The notes below the pieces were generated by a model. It saw nothing but the letters and a program-made list of their open reading frames with translations. It ran no database searches and was not told where the DNA came from. The position numbers were made by a program, and so were the translations under genes. From NCBI GenBank assembly GCA_033720955.1, contig JAWWBN010000213.1, positions 1 to 6,651 on the forward strand: DNA of 6,651 bases, written 5' to 3'. The first letter of the stretch is position 1; each line of letters begins with the position of its first letter. Source of the DNA: JAWWBN01 sp033720955. GTDB lineage: Bacteria; Acidobacteriota; Thermoanaerobaculia; Multivoradales; JAHEKO01. Below are positions 1 to 5,577 of this stretch, one piece after another.

Positions 1-1380
1 CGGGTCGATGCGCAGGATCTCGGGCGGCGCCTCGTCGCCCTCCTCCTGGAAGTTGATGCCGACGATCTTCCGCTCGCCCTTCTCGATGGAGCGCTGATAG
101 CGGTACGCGGCGTCGGCGATCTCGTCCTGCTGGAAGCCGCTCTCGATGGCGCGGCGGGCGCCCCCCATCTCGTCGATCCGCGCGATGTAGTCGCGGGCTC
201 GGGCGACGATCTCCTCGGTGAGGCGCTCGACGGCCCAGGCGCCCCCCAGGGGATCGGCGACGTCGGCGATGCCGCTCTCGTGCGCCAGGATCTGCTGGGT
301 GCGCAGAGCCAGCCGAGCCGACTCCCGGGTGGGCAGGCCCAGGGCCTCGTCGCGCGAGTTGGTGTGCAGGCTCTGGGTCCCCCCGCAGACCGCGGCCAGT
401 GCCTGGATGGCGACCCGCACCACGTTGTTGTCGGGCTGCTGGGCGGTCAGGCTGGAGCCGGCCGTCTGGGTGTGGAACCGCAGCCAGAGAGACCGCTCGC
501 TCCGGGGCGCGTAGCGCTCGCGCACCAGCTCGGCCCACAGCCGCCGCGCCGCGCGGAACTTGGCCACCTCCTCCAGGAAGTGGTTGTGCGCGTTGAAGAA
601 GAAGGAGAGCCGCGGCGCGAAGTCGTCGATGGACAGGCCCCGTGCCAGCACCTCTTCGACGTAGCAGAGCCCGTTGGCCAGGGTGAACGCCACCTCCTGC
701 ACGGCGGTGCAGCCGGCCTCGCGCATGTGGTAGCCGGAGATCGAGATCGGGTTGAAGCGCGGCATCTCCCGGCCGCAGAACTCGATGACGTCCGTCACCA
801 GCTTCAACGACGGTTCCGGGGGGTAGATGTAGGTGCCGCGGGCGGCGTACTCCTTGAGGATGTCGTTCTGGAGGGTGCCGCCGATCTCGCTCCGCTCCGC
901 TCCCTGCTCTTCGGCCACCACCACGTAGAGGGCGAGGAGGATCGCCGCGGTGGCGTTGATGGTCATCGAGGTGGTGACCCGGGCGAGCGGGATGCCCTCG
1001 AAGAGCCGGCGCATCTCCTCCACGCTGTCGATGGCCACCCCGACCCGCCCGACCTCGCCCCGGGCCGTGGGGTGGTCGGAGTCGAGGCCGATCTGGGTGG
1101 GGAGGTCGAAGGCCACCGAGAGACCGGTGATGCCCTGCTCCAGCAGGTAACGGTAGCGCCGGTTGGACTCCTCCGCGGTGGCGTAGCCGGCGTACTGGCG
1201 CATGGTCCAGAGCCGGTCGCGGTACATCCGCGGGTAGAGACCGCGGGTGAAGGGGTAGGAGCCGGGGTCCGGCGGCGCCTCGGCCGCGTCCTGGGCACGG
1301 TAGACGGGCTCGAGAGGCACGCCCGAGTCGGTGGCCCGCTCGTCGCCGGGCGGGTCGCCGCCGGAAGCCGAGGAGGCCAT
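1..1380 (-). CDS. Methylmalonyl-CoA mutase large subunit, N-terminal part (3' end outside window)
   Basis: Adenosylcobalamin-dependent mutase interconverting (R)-methylmalonyl-CoA and succinyl-CoA, used in propionate and branched-chain/odd-chain catabolism. The minus strand reads open from ATG at 1380-1378 to the window edge, giving 460 residues. From memory of the Propionibacterium MutB sequence, the barrel motifs align: YPFTRGLYP (42-50), RQYAGY (61-66), AFDLPTQ (90-96), QNDILKEY (171-178), SGYHMREAG (215-223), TQSLHTNS (335-342) and DEALGLPT (344-351). Residues matching MutB Tyr89, Gln197, Arg207 and His244 are present as Y63, Q171, R181 and H218. The Tyr/Arg pair favours methylmalonyl-CoA over isobutyryl-CoA mutase (Phe/Gln) or 2-hydroxyisobutyryl-CoA mutase (Ile). 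The stretch FFNAHNHF (260-267) is like the roughly 550-aa chains that pair with a separate B12-binding subunit, but the C-terminus is not seen, so a fused B12 domain cannot be excluded. It is transcribed away from the tlpA-like gene. No Shine-Dalgarno sequence is visible. Confidence 0.95.
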   Translation of the reverse strand, partial: MASSASGGDPPGDERATDSGVPLEPVYRAQDAAEAPPDPGSYPFTRGLYPRMYRDRLWTMRQYAGYATAEESNRRYRYLLEQGITGLSVAFDLPTQIGLDSDHPTARGEVGRVGVAIDSVEEMRRLFEGIPLARVTTSMTINATAAILLALYVVVAEEQGAERSEIGGTLQNDILKEYAARGTYIYPPEPSLKLVTDVIEFCGREMPRFNPISISGYHMREAGCTAVQEVAFTLANGLCYVEEVLARGLSIDDFAPRLSFFFNAHNHFLEEVAKFRAARRLWAELVRERYAPRSERSLWLRFHTQTAGSSLTAQQPDNNVVRVAIQALAAVCGGTQSLHTNSRDEALGLPTRESARLALRTQQILAHESGIADVADPLGGAWAVERLTEEIVARARDYIARIDEMGGARRAIESGFQQDEIADAAYRYQRSIEKGERKIVGINFQEEGDEAPPEILRIDP

Positions 1381-1386
1381 GACCGG

Positions 1387-1392
1387 ATTATA
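1387..1392 (-). promoter_or_regulatory. -10 box of the methylmalonyl-CoA mutase gene
   Basis: A perfect TATAAT on the minus strand ends 6 nt before the ATG. Transcription would be expected to start at or next to the A of the start codon, giving a leaderless mRNA, which agrees with the lack of a ribosome binding site. The -35 region 17 bp upstream is a poor match to TTGACA. Confidence 0.5.
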
Positions 1393-1425
1393 CGAGCCGC
1401 CCGTGGGTGTCCCCCGGCGGTCGGG

Positions 1426-1431
1426 TAGAAT
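1426..1431 (+). promoter_or_regulatory. Probable -10 box for the tlpA-like operon
   Basis: TAGAAT preceded by GG lies 24 nt before the TTG start codon, in the 75-bp divergent gap, back to back with the mutase promoter. No good -35 is seen. A near-identical GGTAGGAT sits at the same distance before the GTP cyclohydrolase gene. Confidence 0.4.
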
Positions 1432-1443
1432 CACTCCCTTCGG

Positions 1444-1450
1444 AAAGGAG
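1444..1450 (+). promoter_or_regulatory. Ribosome binding site deciding the TTG start at 1456
   Basis: AAAGGAG lies 5 nt upstream of TTG at 1456 and supports that unusual start codon. The AAAGGAG can fold back on the preceding CTCCCTT through a UUCG-type loop with one mismatch, so the site might be partly occluded in the mRNA. Confidence 0.6.
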
Positions 1451-1455
1451 CCCCG

Positions 1456-1980
1456 TTGAACCCCCGCCGTCTCGTTCCCCTCGCCGCCCTCGCCCTCCTC
1501 CTGGTGGCCCCCGGCTGCGCCCAGGAGGGGGAGACCGAAGAGGCTCGCAACCTGGTGCCGGAGTTCCGGCTGCCCTCTCTCTCGGGCGGCGAGCTGGGGC
1601 CGGCGGACTTTCCCGGCAAGGCCGTGCTGGTCGAGTTCTGGGCCACCTGGTGCACCCCCTGCCGGGCGCAGGCCAAGATCCTCGAGAAGATGTGGGAGAC
1701 GGAGAACCGCGACAAGGTCCAGTACCTGGCGATCAGCGTCGGCGAGAAGGAGGCCACGGTGCGCTCGTTCGTGGAGCGCAACCCGTTCTCCTACCCGGTG
1801 CTGCTCGACAGTGAGGACGAGCTCTCGGTGGCCCTCTCGATCTTCGCCCTGCCCACGGTGATGGTGGTCGACCCCACGGGAGAGATCGTCTACTTCCAGC
1901 AGGGACTCTCGCCGGCGGCGCCGCTCAAGTCGGCCATCGAGCTCGCCACGAGCGGAGCGGTGCCCGCGGCCTCCTCGTGA
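1456..1980 (+). CDS. TlpA/ResA-like thioredoxin-fold lipoprotein
   Basis: A 174-aa exported thiol-disulfide oxidoreductase of the TlpA/ResA/AhpC-TSA group, acting outside the cytoplasmic membrane. The TTG start is chosen because AAAGGAG sits 5 nt upstream and no other in-frame start precedes it. Residues 1-20 form a signal peptide with an Arg-Arg n-region and a Leu/Ala-rich core, ending in VAPG-C21. This is an imperfect lipobox, so lipid anchoring at C21 is likely but not certain. The thioredoxin domain covers about 35-160. The redox motif FWATWCTPCR places the CxxC at C66 and C69, and the cis-Pro loop is ALPT with P133, followed by VVDPTGEIV. The family reduces or oxidises cysteines in periplasmic partners, for example in cytochrome c maturation, but no cytochrome genes are nearby, so the substrate is unknown. 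It appears to head an operon with the next three genes. Confidence 0.88.
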   Translation: MNPRRLVPLAALALLLVAPGCAQEGETEEARNLVPEFRLPSLSGGELGPADFPGKAVLVEFWATWCTPCRAQAKILEKMWETENRDKVQYLAISVGEKEATVRSFVERNPFSYPVLLDSEDELSVALSIFALPTVMVVDPTGEIVYFQQGLSPAAPLKSAIELATSGAVPAASS

Positions 1981-1990
1981 GCCCGTCGCA

Positions 1991-2230
1991 GTGATCAACA
2001 TCCGCAACATCTCCATCCAGTGCGGCAACTGCGGCACGTATCAGACCCTCTCGGCCTTCGCCCGCCGCGAGGAGTGGAACGTCTACACCTACGAGTGCGA
2101 GAACGACGTCTGCGACCCGGCCGTCACCCGGACCCTCGTCGAGGTGCCGAGGGAGCTCGACGAGTTCGCGCACCGCGACCCGGGGTGGCGTGGCGGCGGG
2201 CGGCACGGAGCGCACGGCGACACGAGCTGA
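1991..2230 (+). CDS. Small four-cysteine zinc-ribbon-like protein, function unknown
   Basis: A 79-aa protein starting at GTG, 10 nt after the stop of the tlpA-like gene, with its stop overlapping the ribosome binding site of the next gene. I do not recognise a named family. The cysteines are paired: C11-G-N-C14 near the N-terminus and C36-ENDV-C41, followed by DP, which looks like a small zinc-binding (ribbon or knuckle) fold. The segment between them is rich in aromatic and charged residues (EEWNVYTYEC). Residues 62-79 are Gly/His/Arg-rich and look disordered. There is no signal peptide or membrane segment, so it is probably cytoplasmic. No convincing Shine-Dalgarno precedes the GTG, which suggests translational coupling to the upstream gene. 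Roles in transcription, RNA binding or redox sensing are all possible, and none can be chosen from the sequence. Confidence 0.75.
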   Translation: MINIRNISIQCGNCGTYQTLSAFARREEWNVYTYECENDVCDPAVTRTLVEVPRELDEFAHRDPGWRGGGRHGAHGDTS

Positions 2231-2246
2231 AGGAGCCTCAAAGGGT

Positions 2247-3308
2247 ATGAAGAACATCGTCCACATCGTCGGCACCGGGACCATCGGCGAGCCGCTGATC
2301 GGTCTCTTCACCGACTTCCGTCACCACATGGGAATCGACGAGGTCACCTTCCACAAGCGCACCCCCACCGACTTCGACCGGGCGCGGATCCAGCACATCC
2401 TGGGCCGGGGGGCCCGGCTGGCGGTGGACGCCGACCGCAAGGCGGCCTTCGAGGCCCTGGGCCACGAGGTCAGCCTGGAGGCGGAGGAGGCGCTCGAGCG
2501 AGCCAGCGTGGTGATCGACTGCACCCCGGCCGGCAACGCCAACAAGAGCTCCTACGAGAAGCTCTCGGCGCCCCTGGGCTTTCTGGCCCAGGGCTCGGAG
2601 AAGGGCTTCGGCAAGCCCTACGCCCGCGGCGTCAACGACGACGCGATGGTGGCCGAAGAGGACCGCTTCGTGCAGGTGGTCTCCTGCAACACCCACAACA
2701 TCACCACCCTCATCAAGACGCTCTGCGACGAGGGCGACAACCAGTACAGCCTCGACCGCGGCACCTTCGTCTGCATGCGCCGGGCGAACGACATCACCCA
2801 GTCCACCAGCTTCATCCCGGCGCCGGCGGTGGGCCGTCACGACGACCCCGAGTACGGCACCCACCACGCCGAGGACGCCGCCCGAGTCTTCCAGACCCTG
2901 GGCCACGACATGAACCTCTTCTCGAGCGCCGTCAAGCTCAACACCCAGTACATGCACTCGATCTGGTTCCAGCTCGTCTTCGATCGCGAGATCACCCTGG
3001 AGAAGGCGATCCAGCGGCTCAAGGGGAACCGGCGGGTGGCGGTGACGGACAAGCAGCACGCCAACCTGATCTTCAGCTTCGGCCGCGACCACGGCTACTA
3101 CGGCCGCATCCTCTCCCAGACGGTGGTGGTGGTGCCCACCCTCACCGTGCGCCGGGGTCGCGAGCTGGCCGGCTTCTGCTTCACCCCGCAGGACGGCAAC
3201 TCGCTGCTGTCCAGCGTGGCCGCCGCGCTCTGGCGGATGGAGCCCGACTGGGAGGTGGTGTCGAAGCGCCTGACGGCGATCCGCCGCTTCCTCTTCCGGG
3301 AGATCTGA
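2247..3308 (+). CDS. Divergent type II (archaeal-type) glyceraldehyde-3-phosphate dehydrogenase homologue
   Basis: A 353-aa protein with an N-terminal Rossmann motif GTGTIG (9-14) and a catalytic-type core VVSCNTH with Cys147. Its order of motifs follows archaeal type II GAPDH: KRTPTDF (37-43), VVIDCTPAGN (88-97), GSEKG (116-120), SCNTH (146-150), MRRAND (177-182), YMHS with His237 (235-238), FSFGRDHG (276-283), and a closing segment around 310-328. The family oxidises glyceraldehyde 3-phosphate with NAD(P) and phosphate. It has differences from the classic enzymes: SCNTT becomes SCNTHN, and the HMHT around the active-site histidine becomes YMHS. Activity on another aldehyde or phosphorylated substrate is therefore possible. 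The ATG at 2247 is preferred over an upstream GTG at 2190 because AAGGAG (2230-2235) precedes it and the protein then begins directly with the Rossmann strand. Homology is confident; the exact substrate is less so. Confidence 0.82.
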   Translation: MKNIVHIVGTGTIGEPLIGLFTDFRHHMGIDEVTFHKRTPTDFDRARIQHILGRGARLAVDADRKAAFEALGHEVSLEAEEALERASVVIDCTPAGNANKSSYEKLSAPLGFLAQGSEKGFGKPYARGVNDDAMVAEEDRFVQVVSCNTHNITTLIKTLCDEGDNQYSLDRGTFVCMRRANDITQSTSFIPAPAVGRHDDPEYGTHHAEDAARVFQTLGHDMNLFSSAVKLNTQYMHSIWFQLVFDREITLEKAIQRLKGNRRVAVTDKQHANLIFSFGRDHGYYGRILSQTVVVVPTLTVRRGRELAGFCFTPQDGNSLLSSVAAALWRMEPDWEVVSKRLTAIRRFLFREI

Positions 3309-3342
3309 GGAGGGGCGGAGACGCCGCCTTCCCGACGCCCCC

Positions 3343-4185
3343 GTGCCCCCTCCGCCGACGTCCCTCCTGCGCCTCGGCGAGCTGACCCTGGAGGGAGTCT
3401 CGCGCGCCGGCGAGGAGACCTGGTTCCGGGTGCAGCCGCCGGGAATCGGCTTCGACGTGGGCCGGGGCGCCGATCGGCTGGTAGGGGTGCCGCGGATCTT
3501 CCTGAGCCACGGCCACCTCGACCACGCCAGTGGCCTGCCGTGGCTGCTGTCGCAGCGCTCGCTGCAGGAGCTGGAGGCCACCCGTGTGGCCTGCCCCGCC
3601 GCCGCCGCCGAGGCGTTGGCCGAGCTGCTGGCGGCGGCGGAGCGGCTGGAGGGTCGCGACTACCAGGTCGAGGTCGAGCCCCTGGTGCCGGGGGATCGGG
3701 TGGAGATCGAGGGCGGGTTCGTGGTGGAGGCCTTCGCCGTGGACCACGTGGTGCCGGCCCTGGGCTACCACCTGATCCGGCGCAAGCGCCGGCTGGCCGT
3801 GCGTCTGCGGGGTCTGCCGGAGAGGCGGATCGCGGAGCTCGCACGGGCCGGCGAGCAGGTGTCGGAGGTCGACGAGGAGCTCTGGCTGACCTACTGCGGC
3901 GACACCGGGCCGGGGGTCCTGGAGGCCGAGCCCCGTCTGTACCGGGCCCGGGTGCTGCTTCTGGAGTGCACCTTCCTGGGGGAGGCGACGCGCGAGCGCT
4001 CGGCCGCCTACGGCCACCTGCATCTGGACGACTTCGTGCGGCGTGGCGACGTCTTCCGCAACGAGGCCGTGGTGCTGCATCATCTGAGCCGCCGCCACCG
4101 GCTGGCCGATCTGCGCCGGGAGGTGAACGAGAAGCTGCCCTGGCTGACCGGCCGCGTCCACCTGCTGGGAGAGGAGGAGGAGTGA
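3343..4185 (+). CDS. Metallo-beta-lactamase-fold RNase Z-like nuclease, plant short-form type
   Basis: A 280-aa protein of the RNase Z group, which cuts pre-tRNA 3' of the discriminator base to allow CCA addition or repair. Motif II is SHGHLDH, with H56, H58, D60 and H61 binding two zinc ions. Further ligands follow: H135 (AVDHV), D187 (YCGDTGP) and H247 (LHHLS). The layout resembles the short plant tRNase Z proteins (about 280 aa) more than Escherichia coli ElaC. Shared cues are FDVGR (37-41), LLECTFL (206-212) and YGHLHLDDF (223-231). No distinct long exosite arm is obvious. The GTG at 3343 is the first start in the frame. It has no close ribosome binding site, since the nearest, GAGGAGG at 3307-3313, overlaps the end of the previous gene and is 29 nt away, so the start is uncertain. 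Another RNA or phosphodiester substrate cannot be ruled out. Confidence 0.82.
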   Translation: MPPPPTSLLRLGELTLEGVSRAGEETWFRVQPPGIGFDVGRGADRLVGVPRIFLSHGHLDHASGLPWLLSQRSLQELEATRVACPAAAAEALAELLAAAERLEGRDYQVEVEPLVPGDRVEIEGGFVVEAFAVDHVVPALGYHLIRRKRRLAVRLRGLPERRIAELARAGEQVSEVDEELWLTYCGDTGPGVLEAEPRLYRARVLLLECTFLGEATRERSAAYGHLHLDDFVRRGDVFRNEAVVLHHLSRRHRLADLRREVNEKLPWLTGRVHLLGEEEE

Positions 4186-4238
4186 GCGCGACACGGCGGA
4201 TCGGAGGAGGTCCTCCCCGCGGAGAGGAGGAGCCCGAC

Positions 4239-4254
4239 CGGGGGCGGCCCCCCG
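4239..4254 (+). promoter_or_regulatory. GC hairpin next to the ribosome binding site of the RNA methyltransferase gene
   Basis: CGGGGG (4239-4244) and CCCCCG (4249-4254) form a perfect 6-bp stem around a CGGC loop, immediately before the presumed ribosome binding site GGGGAG (4254-4259), which lies 8 nt before the ATG at 4268. An additional smaller hairpin, GGAGG/CCTCC, is at 4203-4216. There is no T-tract, so this is not a standard intrinsic terminator. It could modulate translation or be incidental to the high GC content. Confidence 0.35.
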
Positions 4255-4267
4255 GGGAGCGCACGCG

Positions 4268-5506
4268 ATGAGCGATCGACCCGCGCCGGACGGCGAGGCG
4301 CCGGTGCCGCCGCAGCGCGGACCGGGGGTCGGCGACGAGCTGGAGCTGGTGGTCGAGAAGCTGGTCACCGGCGGCGACGGCCTGGCGCGCCACGAGGGCC
4401 TGCCCCTCTTCGTCGCCCGCGCCGCGCCGGGGGACCGGGTGCGGGCGCGGGTCTGGCAGCGCAAGCGCGACTACGGCCGGGCCGAGATCCTGGAGGTGCT
4501 CGCCCCCGGTCCGGCGCGCCGCGAGCCGCCCTGCCCCTACTTCGCAGAGTGCGGCGGCTGCGACCTTCAGCACCTGGACGAGGCGGCGCAGCTCGAGGCC
4601 AAGGTCGCCGCCACGCGGGAGACGCTGGAGCGCATCGGGCGGGTCGAGTGGCCCGAGCGCGTGGAGGTGGTGGCCGGAGAGCCGTGGGGCTACCGTCTCC
4701 GGGCCCGGCTCCGGCTGGAGGGGGACGATTCCAGCGGCGGGGCGGACTCGCCGGCGGTGGCCCGCGTCGGCTACCTGGCGCGCGCGTCGAACGACCTGGT
4801 GGCGGTGGACCGCTGCCCGATCCTCGCCCCGGAGCTCGAGGCGCTGCTGCCGGTCCTGCCCCGCGCCGCCGGCTCGCGGCCGCCTTCCAAGCTGGAGATC
4901 GCCGCCGGCGACGACGGGGTCACCCTCTCGCCGCCGGTGGAGGGTCTGCCCCGCGGCGCCGTGACGCGCCAGGTGGGCGAGCTGACCTACGCCTTCGACG
5001 CCCGAACCTTCTTCCAGGCCCATCGCCACCTCCTGCCGCGGCTGGTGGAGCTGGCGGTGGGCGACTGGAGGGGCGAGACGGCGTGCGACCTCTTCTCGGG
5101 CGTCGGCCTCTTCGCGCTGCCGCTGGCGCGGCGATACGCCAGGGTGACGGCGGTCGAGGGGGACCGGGCCGCGGTGCGGTATCTGAAGCGCAACGCCCGG
5201 GAGAACGGTCTCGGCAACGTGGCGATCGTCGGCCGGGCGATCGAGAGCTGGACCCCGGAGCTGCCGGAGGGGGTGGACCGGGTGCTGGTGGACCCGCCCA
5301 GGATCGGCCTTCACGTGCGCACCCGCGAGCAGCTCCTGAAGCGCCCGCCGGAGCGGCTCACCTATGTCTCCTGCCAGCCGGCGAGTCTCGCCCGGGATCT
5401 GATCTGGCTGCAGCGCGGCTTCGTCATCGAGAGCCTGGCGATCGTGGACCTCTTCCCGCAGACGGGGCACGTCGAGACGGTGGCGCAGCTCGTGCGACGC
5501 GGTTGA
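4268..5506 (+). CDS. RumA/RlmCD-family RNA (uracil-5-)-methyltransferase with Fe-S site
   Basis: A 412-aa SAM-dependent enzyme that places 5-methyluridine in RNA, most likely 23S rRNA. A TRAM-like RNA-binding domain spans about 23-78. The 4Fe-4S ligands are C89, C95 and C98 (CPYFAECGGCDLQH) with C183 (DRCPI), as in RumA/RlmD. The SAM-binding Rossmann motif DLFSGVGLFALPLA is at 274-287, with the acidic residue of VEGDR at 297. The motif DPPRIGLH (342-349) is followed by the nucleophile Cys369 in YVSCQPASLARD and the conserved Glu403 in GHVETV. These cover all catalytic elements of the family. One deviation is FFQAH at 248-252, where FFQxN is usual. The exact target uridine (747 or 1939 in E. 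coli numbering, or a tRNA) cannot be told from the sequence, so no gene symbol is assigned. The ATG at 4268 is preceded by GGGGAG. Confidence 0.93.
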   Translation: MSDRPAPDGEAPVPPQRGPGVGDELELVVEKLVTGGDGLARHEGLPLFVARAAPGDRVRARVWQRKRDYGRAEILEVLAPGPARREPPCPYFAECGGCDLQHLDEAAQLEAKVAATRETLERIGRVEWPERVEVVAGEPWGYRLRARLRLEGDDSSGGADSPAVARVGYLARASNDLVAVDRCPILAPELEALLPVLPRAAGSRPPSKLEIAAGDDGVTLSPPVEGLPRGAVTRQVGELTYAFDARTFFQAHRHLLPRLVELAVGDWRGETACDLFSGVGLFALPLARRYARVTAVEGDRAAVRYLKRNARENGLGNVAIVGRAIESWTPELPEGVDRVLVDPPRIGLHVRTREQLLKRPPERLTYVSCQPASLARDLIWLQRGFVIESLAIVDLFPQTGHVETVAQLVRRG

Positions 5507-5528
5507 CCCTGGGGGCCCCGGCGCGATC

Positions 5529-5557
5529 GTGACGCGGCGCGGGCGGCCCCCTATAAT
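5529..5557 (+). promoter_or_regulatory. Sigma-70-type promoter of the SelW-like gene
   Basis: GTGACG (5529-5534, 4 of 6 to TTGACA) is separated by exactly 17 bp from a perfect TATAAT (5552-5557). The predicted start of transcription is near 5564, which leaves a leader of about 14 nt containing the GAGGAGG ribosome binding site at 5566-5572. The small gene therefore seems to be transcribed on its own and not only by read-through from the methyltransferase gene. Confidence 0.65.
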
Positions 5558-5577
5558 CCCCCCTCGAGGAGGACCCG

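Noticed and set aside
885..905. Short tandem CTCCG-like repeats in the mutase gene
   Set aside because: They fall inside coding sequence and encode ordinary family residues (GAERSE region); compositional.
280..1428. Long plus-strand open frame opposite the mutase gene
   Set aside because: Its translation is low-complexity, rich in Gly/Arg/Val, with no family motifs; the opposite strand is clearly methylmalonyl-CoA mutase.
2190..2246. Earlier GTG start for the GAPDH-like protein
   Set aside because: It overlaps the upstream gene, adds 19 residues unlike the family, and AAGGAG favours the ATG at 2247.
2238..3581. Minus-strand open frame across the GAPDH-like gene
   Set aside because: Antisense shadow with no recognisable domain; the plus strand has a clear Rossmann-type enzyme.
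3098..5470. Very long minus-strand open frame (about 790 codons)
   Set aside because: It lies antisense to three well-supported genes and is Arg/Pro/Ala-rich noise, a common shadow at high GC.
5511..5520. GGGGCCCC palindrome after the methyltransferase gene as an intrinsic terminator
   Set aside because: No loop room and no T-tract; expected by chance at this GC content.
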